The notes: generated from the sequence alone by a model not told the origin. Counted from the stretch's first letter, positions 6,861-15,839 are shown. The stretch: 42,703 bases of DNA from Desulfovulcanus ferrireducens (GCF_018704065.1 NZ_JAGUQP010000027.1:1-42703), one strand, 5' to 3'. Program-made: numbers and translations.

Positions 6861-8888
6861 ATGTTTTTTAGAAAAAAAAATCGTATTATAGAAACGGACT
6901 TGCCATCAACGCCTCCACAGGAACTCTTGCGTTTGGATCCCTTGGAAAGCTTAAAGAAGAAGGTTGAAGAAGCAAATCTGACTTTCCCAGCCAAGGATGC
7001 TGTCAGAAATGAATTGCGTAAGCTAGAGAAAACAGATCCTGCCTTACCAGACTATACGATTGGCCTTAATTACATTGACTTCGTCCTCAGTTTACCGTGG
7101 CAAAAAAGTACACCTGACCGTTTTGATCTTCTTTCTGTAGAGCAAATTCTACAAAAAACTCATTACAGTTTGCGGGAGGTAAAGGAGAGGGTACTGGATT
7201 TTCTGGCATCCAAGGTTTTACACCAACTTAATCATAGTCATATTTTGGTGGTAGATGATGAAGAAATAACCCGTTCCAACTTAAAATATGCCTTGAGCAA
7301 AGATGGATATAATGTTTTAACCGCGGCTAATGGCAGCGAAGCCCTTGATATACTCAACAAATGCAGGATCGATGTATTAATCTCAGACCTTAAAATGGAA
7401 CAGATCAACGGGGAACAACTTTTGGAAGAGGTGAAGAGAGTATCTCCCTCTACCCGTTTTATTATGATCACTGGGTATGCAACCGTTGACTCTGCTGTAT
7501 CGATCTTAAAAAAGGGAGCTGTGCATTATTTACGCAAGCCCGTTGATTTGAACGAACTGCGAAAATGTGTGAGGATGGCTTTAGATTACTCTTCGGCTTA
7601 TATTGCCAGAGGAACTGTCCTTTGCTTTGCCGGGCCTCCAGGTACAGGCAAGACCTCAATAGGCCAGACTATTGCCCAAGCCATGGGCAGAAAATTTATT
7701 TGTTTTTCAATGGCCGGTTTGCGTGATGAAGCAGAACTTAAAGGACACCGTAGAACTTATATTGGTGCCATGCCAGGCCGCATTATCAGTGAAATAAAAA
7801 AGGCCGGTGTGAACAACCCTGTTATTATGCTTGATGAGGTCGATAAACTCGGTACTGACTTTAGAGGATATGCTTCTGCTGTTTTACTGGAAATTTTAGA
7901 TCCTGCTCAGAACCATAACTTTATTGATTTTTTTCTGGACGTTCCTTTTGATCTTTCTAAAGTTTTTTTTATCGCAACGGCCAATGAAATAGAGCGCTTG
8001 CCAAGGCCATTGCTGGATCGAATGGAAGTAATCTATTTCCCCAGTTATTCAGAAGAAGAAAAAATAGCTATAGCCAAACATCATCTTGTCCCTCGACAGC
8101 TTAAAGAATGTGGGCTCGCTATTGGTGACGTAATGTTTCAGGAAGATGCTCTCCAGGAAGTTATTCGGAGTTACACACAGGAGGCAGGGTTAAGGGAGTT
8201 GGAACGTCAGATAGCCAAAATTTGTCGTAAATTAGCCAGGAAAAAATTGAGACGGGAAGAAAACTCTTTTCTTATCGACAAGGAGGAAGTGTATCGTCTT
8301 CTGGGACCGAAAAGAGTTTACAGGCCTTTATTAAAACCGAAGCAACGTGTTGGAGTAGCCAGGGGACTGGTCTGGTCTGAATTTGGAGGCGAGGTGATTT
8401 TGGTTGAGGCCTGTAGAATGCAGGGCAATAAGCAGCTTTTGCTTACTGGTTCCCTTGGACGTGTCTTGCGAGAGTCTGCCCGGATTGCCCTTAGCTTTAT
8501 TCGTACAAATGCCAGTCAGCTTAAATTAGCGCCGGATTTTTTTGCCAACTCTGATATCCATGTACATATTCCAGCAGGTAGTGTGCCCAAAGATGGTCCT
8601 TCTGCAGGGCTGACTATCGTCATGGCCTTGATCTCGTTACTTGCCGATATACCTATATTTAGTGATGTGGCTATTTCGGGAGAGATAACTTTAAGCGGAG
8701 AAGTTATGGCTGTAAGCGGTTTGCGCGATAAACTTCTTGCAGCTAAAAGAGCGGGAATAAATAAAGTTATTTTGCCTTTAGCTAATAAGGAAAATGTATT
8801 ATATATGTCAGATGATGTTAAAAAGGGGCTGGAAATTGTCTTTGTAGATGAGATCTTGGATGCTGTCCCTTATGTTTTAAGTCGATAG
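6861..8888 (+). CDS. Lon-like ATP-dependent protease with inserted receiver domain
   Basis: The protein has 675 residues. In order: a Lon-type helical bundle with the SLPW element (about 25-120), a response-regulator receiver domain (about 127-243), Lon AAA+ (about 250-480) and S16 protease (about 497-670). Receiver residues are D132/D133, phosphoacceptor D176, T204 and K226. Walker A is G258-T265 (GPPGTGKT) and Walker B LDE is 324-326. The catalytic dyad is S581 (KDGPSAG) and K624; their spacing of 43 equals that of S679/K722 in E. coli Lon. The usual N-terminal LON substrate-binding domain (about 200 residues) is absent. The receiver interrupts the segment that in E. coli Lon runs from the LAVQ helix into the first AAA+ strand. 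The enzyme is predicted to be an active cytoplasmic protease gated by phosphorylation, with the kinase at 10328-11731 as likely partner. AGGGG about 10 bases upstream is a weak ribosome site. Confidence 0.88.
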   Translation: MFFRKKNRIIETDLPSTPPQELLRLDPLESLKKKVEEANLTFPAKDAVRNELRKLEKTDPALPDYTIGLNYIDFVLSLPWQKSTPDRFDLLSVEQILQKTHYSLREVKERVLDFLASKVLHQLNHSHILVVDDEEITRSNLKYALSKDGYNVLTAANGSEALDILNKCRIDVLISDLKMEQINGEQLLEEVKRVSPSTRFIMITGYATVDSAVSILKKGAVHYLRKPVDLNELRKCVRMALDYSSAYIARGTVLCFAGPPGTGKTSIGQTIAQAMGRKFICFSMAGLRDEAELKGHRRTYIGAMPGRIISEIKKAGVNNPVIMLDEVDKLGTDFRGYASAVLLEILDPAQNHNFIDFFLDVPFDLSKVFFIATANEIERLPRPLLDRMEVIYFPSYSEEEKIAIAKHHLVPRQLKECGLAIGDVMFQEDALQEVIRSYTQEAGLRELERQIAKICRKLARKKLRREENSFLIDKEEVYRLLGPKRVYRPLLKPKQRVGVARGLVWSEFGGEVILVEACRMQGNKQLLLTGSLGRVLRESARIALSFIRTNASQLKLAPDFFANSDIHVHIPAGSVPKDGPSAGLTIVMALISLLADIPIFSDVAISGEITLSGEVMAVSGLRDKLLAAKRAGINKVILPLANKENVLYMSDDVKKGLEIVFVDEILDAVPYVLSR

Positions 8889-8947
8889 GTGCAATTGTAA
8901 TTCAAGAATGATTCATCAATGTGGTTAGTGTCAACCGTTGCTAGTAT

Positions 8948-10306
8948 TTATATATCGCAGTCATATTTTTTTAGTTTACGCCATAGGGAAACACGGTCGA
9001 TTCCTAGAATTTTAGCTGCCTTTGTTTTATTTCCTTTTGTCATTTCCAGAACTTTTAAAATATATTGTCGTTCGTGTTCTGCCAGAGGGACAAAGTGTCG
9101 AGGCTCACTTTCTTCTATTGGAAGGATGACACTTTCCGGGTTTTGACGCAGATCTGGTGGCAGATGTCCAACATCAATAGTGTCTGCATGACACAAAGCG
9201 ATGCTCCTTTCTATAATGTTCTTCAGTTCCCTTACATTGCCTGGAAAATCATATTGCATCAGCCTGCCCAGCGCCCGATCAGAAATCTTTAGTTCTTTAT
9301 CTGGCTGCAATTGTTTCAGAAAATGGTGAACAAGTAGAGGGATGTCTTCTTTTCTTTCTCGAAGCGGAGGTACCTCTATAGTAATTACATTTAGTCTGTA
9401 ATAAAGATCCTGGCGAAAGCTGCCTTGTTCTACTTCGTAGCTTAAAATTTTATTGGTGGCGGCGAGAATTCGAACATCAAGGTCAATTTCTTTTGTCCCA
9501 CCTACCCTCATTACCTTTTTTTCCTGAAGCACGCGCAACAATTTTGCCTGCGTTGTTAATGGCATGTCTCCAATTTCATCAAAAAGCACTGTGCCCTGGT
9601 TGGCTATTTCTAAAAGCCCGGGTTTTGCGCGATGTGCCCCGGTAAAAGCACCGGCTTCATAGCCGAAGAGTTCGCTCGCCAGTAGAGATTCGCTGAATAT
9701 ACTGCAGTTGATGGCCAAAAACTTTTCTTTTGAGCGGGGACTGAGGGCATGTATCATCCGTGCTACCACTTCTTTGCCAGTGCCTGTTTCTCCAGTAATT
9801 AAAACGGTTGTATCCAGTAAAGCTATCTGAGAAATCGTTTCCTTTAGGGCAATGATTTTGGGAGATGAGCCAATGAGTTGTACACTGGATTTATTTTTTT
9901 CTTCCAGTTGTTGTCTCAGAGAGTGCACTTCTTTTTTGAGAGCACTTTTTTCCAGGGCTTTTTTGACAAGAATGCGTAGTTCTTCAATTTTAAATGGCTT
10001 TGTTAAATAATGGTAGGCACCTTCCTTCATGGCATGGACGGCCGTATTGATTGTAGCGTAGGCGGTTATAATAATTACCTCTGTTGCCGGATGCAATTCT
10101 TTGCATCTCTTTAAAACCTCAATCCCGTCTATATCTGGCAATTTTAAATCTGTTATTAGTAGGTCATAGTTATCTTTTTGAAGAAGTTCCAGAGCTTCTT
10201 TTCCAGTAAGAGAGGTAACTGTCGTATATCCTTCTTTTTGTAAGATATAGGCAATATTGTCCAGAGTGATTTGTTCGTCGTCGCATATAAGTATTTTGAT
10301 GCTCAT
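8948..10306 (-). CDS. NtrC-family sigma-54-dependent response regulator
   Basis: The 452-residue protein has the full three-domain layout. The receiver (1-117) has D9/D10, phosphoacceptor D53, T81 and K103. The AAA+ activator domain (about 142-375) has Walker A GETGTGKE at 172-179 and the sigma-54 loop GAFTGA at 219-224. A Fis-type helix-turn-helix (about 425-452) has NKTKAAKILGIDRVSLWRKL. It activates RNA polymerase carrying sigma-54 when phosphorylated. It lies 21 bases after the histidine kinase in the same operon and converges with the Lon-receiver gene, 59 bases apart. Its targets are unknown. Confidence 0.93.
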   Translation of the reverse strand: MSIKILICDDEQITLDNIAYILQKEGYTTVTSLTGKEALELLQKDNYDLLITDLKLPDIDGIEVLKRCKELHPATEVIIITAYATINTAVHAMKEGAYHYLTKPFKIEELRILVKKALEKSALKKEVHSLRQQLEEKNKSSVQLIGSSPKIIALKETISQIALLDTTVLITGETGTGKEVVARMIHALSPRSKEKFLAINCSIFSESLLASELFGYEAGAFTGAHRAKPGLLEIANQGTVLFDEIGDMPLTTQAKLLRVLQEKKVMRVGGTKEIDLDVRILAATNKILSYEVEQGSFRQDLYYRLNVITIEVPPLRERKEDIPLLVHHFLKQLQPDKELKISDRALGRLMQYDFPGNVRELKNIIERSIALCHADTIDVGHLPPDLRQNPESVILPIEESEPRHFVPLAEHERQYILKVLEMTKGNKTKAAKILGIDRVSLWRKLKKYDCDI

Positions 10307-10327
10307 TGTCGTATATGTGTGTATCGT

Positions 10328-11731
10328 TTACAATGGTAAATAAATTGTAAACGTAGTTCCTTGGCCTAATTTGCTCCTTAGTTTAAGATGGCCACCATGT
10401 TTTTTTACTACGTTATAGACAATAGAAAGACCTAATCCTGTCCCCTCAGATGGGCCTTTAGTCGTAAAAAATGGATCAAAAATCTTATCCTGAACATCGT
10501 CAGGGATACCTTTGCCATTATCTTCTATTTCTATTACTGCTTGATTGTTTATATTGTCTTTTTTGCAGCGGATAATGATGCGTCCCGGCGGCTTCTCAAT
10601 AGCCTGGATAGCATTTAAGATAAGGTTTAAAAGTGCCTCTTGCATTCGTTGTCTATCAAGAGGCAGAGTTATATCCTCTTGTATTTTTAGGTCTATGGTG
10701 ATGCCCGATGGCATTTCGCTCATAGCCAGAAGCTTGGCTCGTTCAATAAGGTTGTTTAGAGATGTTGGATTGAGTTGGAATTCCTGTTGACGAGAAAACT
10801 CTAACAACCCCTTTACAATATCTCTTGCTCGCAGACTTTCGGACTCTATGTTCGATAGATTTCTGTCCAAAAAATTTGTTTCAATATCGGGCAACTCTTC
10901 TCTAAGGATTTGAGCGGTTGTCAGGATGTTGTTTAAGGGATTATTTAACTGATGGGCGATACCCGAGGCGAGGATACCGATGGATGACATTTTTTTAGCT
11001 TGAATAAGCTGTTGCTGATGTATTTTTAACTCTTGAACCATTTTGTTAAAAGCATCAATAACCAGTTGATTCTCGTCATAAGTAGTTAGAGGGGGAATTG
11101 GTTCGAAGGAGCCATGGGCAATCATATTCGCCGCATCCATGACAGTAGTTAATGTTTTAAAGACTCCTTTGAACAGGATAAAAAAGATAATCATACCTGT
11201 TAAAATGGTCAAAATCCCGGTAAAAATAAGTTGTAGCTTCAAATTTCTAACGATTCTATCCAGCTCTTTTTTTTCCGAGTCGGTAATAGTTTTTGTCAAT
11301 TGGAGCATCGACTGAGCAACTGACCTTAGGTCTGTAATAAGCTCTGATTTTTTTGTGGGATGTGAGGAATAAGCTTTAATATCGTTAAATATTTTTTTGT
11401 ATTTTGGGATTAACTCTTTTAGCTTGACTAATGGGTCGTGTATATGCTTTGACTGCGGTATAATATTGTTTAATATATTTAAGGAGTTGTCAAGGTAGAT
11501 GATTGTTTTGCGAAAATCGTTATCATCTTTATATAATAAAAAATTTTTTTCGTATCTTCTTACTTGAAGAAGGTTATTTCTAAACTCTTCACTCTTTTCC
11601 AGAAAAATAAGTTTATCGTTTATTTTGTTCAAATTAATATAAGAAAGACACCCTATTATCAATTGAGATACGGTATAAAAAATAAATATTATTATTATTT
11701 TTTGTTTGAGTGTTAATCTGAATATTTTCAT
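10328..11731 (-). CDS. Membrane sensor histidine kinase
   Basis: The 467-residue protein has two membrane helices (about 11-29 and 168-187) enclosing a roughly 135-residue helical periplasmic sensor. A HAMP linker (about 188-240) and HisKA follow, with phospho-acceptor H260 in SGIAHQLNNPLNN. The HATPase domain shows the N box (NLILNAIQA), G1 (DNGKGIP), F box (FDPFFTTK) and G2 (GTGLGLSI). The helical sensor resembles four-helix-bundle chemoreceptor sensors; its ligand is unknown. It is upstream of, and co-oriented with, the NtrC-type regulator, its likely partner. It is also the nearest candidate to phosphorylate the receiver in the Lon-like protease. No strong ribosome site is seen. Confidence 0.92.
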   Translation of the reverse strand: MKIFRLTLKQKIIIIFIFYTVSQLIIGCLSYINLNKINDKLIFLEKSEEFRNNLLQVRRYEKNFLLYKDDNDFRKTIIYLDNSLNILNNIIPQSKHIHDPLVKLKELIPKYKKIFNDIKAYSSHPTKKSELITDLRSVAQSMLQLTKTITDSEKKELDRIVRNLKLQLIFTGILTILTGMIIFFILFKGVFKTLTTVMDAANMIAHGSFEPIPPLTTYDENQLVIDAFNKMVQELKIHQQQLIQAKKMSSIGILASGIAHQLNNPLNNILTTAQILREELPDIETNFLDRNLSNIESESLRARDIVKGLLEFSRQQEFQLNPTSLNNLIERAKLLAMSEMPSGITIDLKIQEDITLPLDRQRMQEALLNLILNAIQAIEKPPGRIIIRCKKDNINNQAVIEIEDNGKGIPDDVQDKIFDPFFTTKGPSEGTGLGLSIVYNVVKKHGGHLKLRSKLGQGTTFTIYLPL

Positions 11732-11890
11732 CTCTGTCTATAGCTCGCAGATTTTTATGTTAAAAACGCTATGTATGAACGTGACAAATTTTAAATATAG
11801 TTTCTATGTATTGAGAGGTCTCAACAATAGTTCGGAAATAAGTAACTAAATTGCCTGATATTACATTTCGTATTACACAAATTTGCGTTT

Positions 11891-13732
11891 TTATTCAAAC
11901 AAGTCAAGTAAGTTCTCTTTTAATTCATTGTCTAATTTTTTTTCCCATGGTAGATAGTGGTCCATATAGGCTGTGGCCGGGAGAAGGAAAGATTCCAGCC
12001 CTTTTTTGTTCATGTAAGAAAGCATGCCCTTCCATTTTGGTATAAGGCCTTTTGTCTCATCCAGGAGAATGCGTTTAACCCTATGTTTATCCTCTCCCAG
12101 GGCTTGCCAGAATCTATCTCCGTTGATCCATAACAATCCTTTTTCTTTGATCTTTTGTATGCCGAGCCAGTCCAGCTCAGTTTTAAGGTCATTTGCTGGT
12201 TTTTCCCAGTCTGAAATAAGTTCCTTCTCAAAGATGTCTTCGTCTTTGCGTAGAAATAGAAGTAGATCATTATAGGCATGGATAACTTCACCCAGGCGTG
12301 CATGCACTTCCTCCATGGCCTGGACTATTTTTAAGGGCAGTACCTGGCCAAACACCTTCTTTAATTCTATATTCACTTTGCCCCGATCCTGGCTGAACCA
12401 GTTACTGGCTGAGGTGTAGGTATGACCATTAATATTTAAAATAGCATCAGAACCGGGTCTGGCTGTGCTTTTCATGCCTAAAAGAGCGAGAGGTGAATTG
12501 TTGCCGTCCTTTAAATACATTCGCTGGCCAATTTTAGGCTCTTTTAAATTGACTTCCAGAAATAGTTTGGAGGTATAAAGGGTTTTGTCCTGGCTATAGT
12601 CCGGAACGTCACGCTTGCTTACATTTACCTGGACGTTTGTGAGTGATGAATTGAGATAGCGGGCCAGGCCGGATAATAAATCTTCGTATGTGCTCTCCGG
12701 GAAAACAACCAGCCCTTGTCCGCTAAGTTGTGAGACAGTTGAAGCCCAGGTAGCATTATCGTCTATTTGACTGCTATTAAAGGTTAAATTGGATACTTTA
12801 GTTTCCCAATCTGCTGTGTCCTTGACCAGGGCCTGAGGGTCCTGCGCCAGGGTTTGTGCTTCTTCCCAGGTGTTTTTATCAACAACAAATACAGATATAT
12901 TTGTCGTAGTTTGATCTACGTTTATACTGAAAGTGTATTTTTTTATGCCCCAGTTTATTTCTCGGTTGGCAGAAAACCCTGATGATGTATAAAGAGAAGG
13001 GCTATTAATACTTTGTCCTTGTAAAAGGTATGTTTTAATCTTGGCTCCGGGGATTGGTTCATTAACAGGATACAGGCCAAGTTTTTTGAGCAAAAGGCCA
13101 TTTGTGTCTTTAATCTCCAGTTTTTGTTCTGCATTGGGATGATTTACACTGATAGCTAAAATTCGACCCAGAGAAGGCGAACTTACTGCTTGATATGGAG
13201 AATAATGGTGTACAGTCTCGGCCTGTACAGGCAATGAACTGGCATTGATTACATTTTTTACTGTGTCCAAAACCTTAGCGTATGTTTGTCCATCCGGAAT
13301 GGTTAGGCTGAGGGTCTGCTCGCGACCATTAATTTTCAGGCTGAATCTATAGGTTCCAGCCGGGATATTGGCGGTTCGATTAGCTGGAAAAGCACGCGAA
13401 AGATATTGGTATGGCGGGATGATTTGGTGTGGTGTAATGGCTTTGACTTTGTCTTGAAGTGTAGAATCTGCGCGGGTTAAAGTTGATTTGTGCCAGGGTA
13501 AACCATCAGCAGGCCAGTCAAATTTGTCCAATGCATTCTGAAGCCCATTTAATTTTTGTTCCAGGGAAAGCACAAAAGGTTTGGCCAGACGCAGGTAACT
13601 TTTTTTTGCCCTGTTTCTTTGTTCTTTTTGAGCCCATATAGATGATGTCCACAGTCCTGTTTTGTTCAGGATACTGTTGGTGCCTTCAAAAAGGCGGTTT
13701 AAAAAAGGATTGATGAACTTGATATTGACCAT
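11891..13732 (-). CDS. FliD-like flagellar hook-associated/cap protein (divergent)
   Basis: The protein has about 613 residues. FliD-like features are a hook-IN-type repeat (GTYRFSLKINGREQTLSLTI, about residues 125-160), the motif ILNINGHTYTSASNWF about 435-450, close to the FliD pattern A..-NG-x3-T-S-N followed by G-x-V-x-I-x-L, and a helical C-terminus with a xLLWINGDRFWQAL segment. FliD caps the growing filament. The N-terminus lacks the usual G-x-GSG-hD start, so this is a remote or specialised member. The gene follows truA directly: ATG 13732 begins one base after the truA stop, while an alternative TTG at 13744 overlaps it. The FliJ and MotE-like genes upstream support a flagellar role. 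A family-specific unknown structural protein is the alternative. Confidence 0.55.
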   Translation of the reverse strand: MVNIKFINPFLNRLFEGTNSILNKTGLWTSSIWAQKEQRNRAKKSYLRLAKPFVLSLEQKLNGLQNALDKFDWPADGLPWHKSTLTRADSTLQDKVKAITPHQIIPPYQYLSRAFPANRTANIPAGTYRFSLKINGREQTLSLTIPDGQTYAKVLDTVKNVINASSLPVQAETVHHYSPYQAVSSPSLGRILAISVNHPNAEQKLEIKDTNGLLLKKLGLYPVNEPIPGAKIKTYLLQGQSINSPSLYTSSGFSANREINWGIKKYTFSINVDQTTTNISVFVVDKNTWEEAQTLAQDPQALVKDTADWETKVSNLTFNSSQIDDNATWASTVSQLSGQGLVVFPESTYEDLLSGLARYLNSSLTNVQVNVSKRDVPDYSQDKTLYTSKLFLEVNLKEPKIGQRMYLKDGNNSPLALLGMKSTARPGSDAILNINGHTYTSASNWFSQDRGKVNIELKKVFGQVLPLKIVQAMEEVHARLGEVIHAYNDLLLFLRKDEDIFEKELISDWEKPANDLKTELDWLGIQKIKEKGLLWINGDRFWQALGEDKHRVKRILLDETKGLIPKWKGMLSYMNKKGLESFLLPATAYMDHYLPWEKKLDNELKENLLDLFE

Positions 13733-13733
13733 C

Positions 13734-14480
13734 CTAATACTCAACCTGTTCCAGACATAATCCTTGAGCCGGGGCCGTTGCTGGAGCCAATGTTCTGTCT
13801 TTTTTATGGATGATGTCTTTTACTTTTTGCAGAGGAAGTTCTTTTTTGCCAATACACTTTATGAGGCCGGCAATATTTCTGACCATTTGTTTTAAAAAGC
13901 CATTGGCCTGGATAGACATGACCAGTTCCTGCGGATAAAAACCAGGCCTGAATTCAAGCATGTATACGTTTCTGACCGTATTTTTAACCGGTGTACCAAC
14001 ATTCATAAAAGATTTGAAGTCATGCTCGCCTAAAAGATAAGCACTTGCCTTTTGGAGCAGGTCCAGATCCATGGGCCCAACCGGCCAGACATAATCTTTG
14101 CGCCACGGGAGGACATATTTTTTTTCTGTCCAAAAGGTATAGGTATAGGTTTTAGATTTGGCGCTGTACCGTGCGTGAAAGTTTTGTGATACAAACTCGG
14201 CTTTTACCACACTAATATCTTTTGGCAAAAGTGAATTTAAGGCCTTTTGCCAGGGAATGCTAGCTTTGTCAGTGGGCACATCAAAGTGCGCCACCTGGCC
14301 TAAGGCGTGTACCCCCGCATCAGTGCGCCCTGAGCCATGTACACGGATAAATTGCTGACAGATTTTTGTAATGGCCTCTTCCAGAGTACCCTGAATTGTA
14401 GGGCCATTTTTCTGCACCTGCCATCCGCAAAAATTGGTTCCGATATAAGCCAGAGTGAGCTTTATACGTTGCAGGCTCAT
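13734..14480 (-). CDS. truA: tRNA pseudouridine(38-40) synthase TruA
   Basis: The 248-residue protein has the usual TruA length. It carries the catalytic motif GSGRTDAGVHA with the nucleophile D54, the N-terminal strand YIGTNFCGWQ and the C-terminal region FLKQMVRNIAG. It makes pseudouridine at positions 38-40 of the tRNA anticodon arm. Its start overlaps the MotE-like stop by four bases (ATGA), and the FliD-like gene begins at its end, so it is embedded in a flagellar run by translational coupling. That is probably a matter of expression rather than shared function. Confidence 0.96.
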   Translation of the reverse strand: MSLQRIKLTLAYIGTNFCGWQVQKNGPTIQGTLEEAITKICQQFIRVHGSGRTDAGVHALGQVAHFDVPTDKASIPWQKALNSLLPKDISVVKAEFVSQNFHARYSAKSKTYTYTFWTEKKYVLPWRKDYVWPVGPMDLDLLQKASAYLLGEHDFKSFMNVGTPVKNTVRNVYMLEFRPGFYPQELVMSIQANGFLKQMVRNIAGLIKCIGKKELPLQKVKDIIHKKDRTLAPATAPAQGLCLEQVEY

Positions 14481-15139
14481 TTTTTATCTTCAGCAAATGG
14501 GGCGTGAAGCTGGGTCAACTTCTCAGAGAGCTTGGCAGCTTTTTTAGCCTCGACATAGGAGAGTATCTCGCCTGCTTTGCGCCCACGCATTCCGGACAGA
14601 ATTTTGACAGCCAAATCTTCGTCCACTGTTGACAGGACCTGTGCGGCTTGTTTGGGTTTCATATTGGCATACATATCTACCAGATGTTTGATTTTTTTGT
14701 CCTTTAATACGTTGGCTTCCTCAAGCATCTTCTTTAGACGGGCCTCAACTTTTTGCAACTGCTTCAGTTTGGCATTGAGTTCTTTTTCAAGAAGTTTAAG
14801 ACCTTGTTCCTTCTGGGCCAGTTCCTTTTCTTTGGCTTTAAGACGCTTTAGCTCAGCAGAGAGATTGACTGGTTGAGTTTTTTTAGGCGGAGCACTTTTT
14901 TTCTGTTCTTTGGGCTTGGAAGCGGCAATGGCCGGCTTTGTCAGTTGCAGATGCGTTCCTTGTTTGGCCGGATCATATTCTGGCTGGATAGCGATACCTA
15001 GAAAAAAGGCCAGTTTTATGACGCCGACAGCCATCACAACCTGAAGCAACCTGGAAGGTTTGAGACTAGCGCTGTTGAAAACGCAAGACAGCCATCTCGT
15101 CAAATTCTTTTTGTTCTTTTTGTTTTTGTTCATACTCAT
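14477..15139 (-). CDS. MotE-like protein (MgtE-N-type domain, flagellar)
   Basis: The protein has 220 residues if translation begins at ATG 15139. It has a lysine-rich N-terminus, one membrane segment (about 31-51), a Pro/Lys-rich stretch, a long coiled coil (about 92-150) and a C-terminal MgtE-N-like helical domain (YANMKPKQAAQVL to LSEKL). This is the layout of MotE, a chaperone for the motor protein MotC in rhizobia and found beside fliJ in many bacteria. The long start overlaps fliJ by 74 bases with no ribosome site. An ATG at 15034 with CAGG in front is an alternative but would cut into the membrane segment. It overlaps truA by four bases. Confidence 0.7.
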   Translation of the reverse strand: MSMNKNKKNKKNLTRWLSCVFNSASLKPSRLLQVVMAVGVIKLAFFLGIAIQPEYDPAKQGTHLQLTKPAIAASKPKEQKKSAPPKKTQPVNLSAELKRLKAKEKELAQKEQGLKLLEKELNAKLKQLQKVEARLKKMLEEANVLKDKKIKHLVDMYANMKPKQAAQVLSTVDEDLAVKILSGMRGRKAGEILSYVEAKKAAKLSEKLTQLHAPFAEDKK

Positions 15140-15503
15140 GTCTAATCATTTGTTTTTGTTTAAATTTTTCAAGCAGCTTCCTTTCTTTGCTTCTTAAAAT
15201 AACTTCCTGCCGGCATGTATTTACTTTTTGAGCTAAAAGATGCAGTTTTTTTTCCGCAACGGCAAGGTCAGCTTTTAAGTTATCCCGATACGTTGTCCAT
15301 AGCCATAATTCAGCAGGAGTTAAATTTTTTTGGGCTAAGAATTTGGCTTGGTGCTGATGCAGTTCATTTTTTATTTTTTTTACCAACTCGGTTTGGGTTT
15401 GATATTCAAGCTTGGCCCGGGCTAGATTTTGTTGAGCCTGTTCTTCACGCTGAATCCGCAGATCCAAGATCTTTTCTAAAGAAAATTTAAAAGGTTTAGA
15501 CAT
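15066..15503 (-). CDS. fliJ: Flagellar export protein FliJ
   Basis: The 145-residue, almost fully helical coiled-coil protein is of typical FliJ length. It begins FKFSLEKILDLR and is rich in Gln, Lys and Glu. FliJ is the stalk-like component that joins the FliI ATPase ring to the export gate and escorts chaperones. No fliI is in the window, since the gene upstream is transcribed away. It heads a run with the MotE-like, TruA and FliD-like genes. No clear ribosome site precedes the ATG. Confidence 0.8.
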   Translation of the reverse strand: MSKPFKFSLEKILDLRIQREEQAQQNLARAKLEYQTQTELVKKIKNELHQHQAKFLAQKNLTPAELWLWTTYRDNLKADLAVAEKKLHLLAQKVNTCRQEVILRSKERKLLEKFKQKQMIRHEYEQKQKEQKEFDEMAVLRFQQR

Positions 15504-15839
15504 ATTTAAACATTGGTTAAGTTGAGGTGTCTTTTATTTATTACTCTTTTATTGAGGAGTATGCAACTTTTGCGCCATGATTGTTAATGGTTGAGAGTCG
15601 ATGTCGGGCTTGACTGCTGAGTAAAAAAAGACTCAACAAGCTCAATAAAGCCAACAAACGGGTGTGTCCTCAAAAAATCAAAGGGTGAACTCAAGACTGA
15701 TACACACCTTGCACCTTCTATCTTATGAGATTTTTTCTTCACTTCGCTCAGAATGAGGCAAGTCAAAAGACCAATTTACGCATTGCCAAATAATGTGCAT
15801 TTTCATATGGATGCGTTTTAATTTTAAAAAGGAGCTTTT
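15504..15839. other. Divergent spacer between fliJ and the MoeA gene
   Basis: These 336 bases hold no credible gene. The segment 15729-15758 (cttcacttcgctcagaatga) resembles a dispersed REP-type repeat. AAGGAG at 15828-15833 is the ribosome site of the MoeA gene. Promoters for both directions must lie here, but no clear consensus boxes were recognised. Confidence 0.5.

Noticed and set aside
15729-15758. Regulatory site upstream of the MoeA gene
   Set aside because: The cttcacttcgctcagaatga words are a dispersed REP-type sequence rather than an operator.
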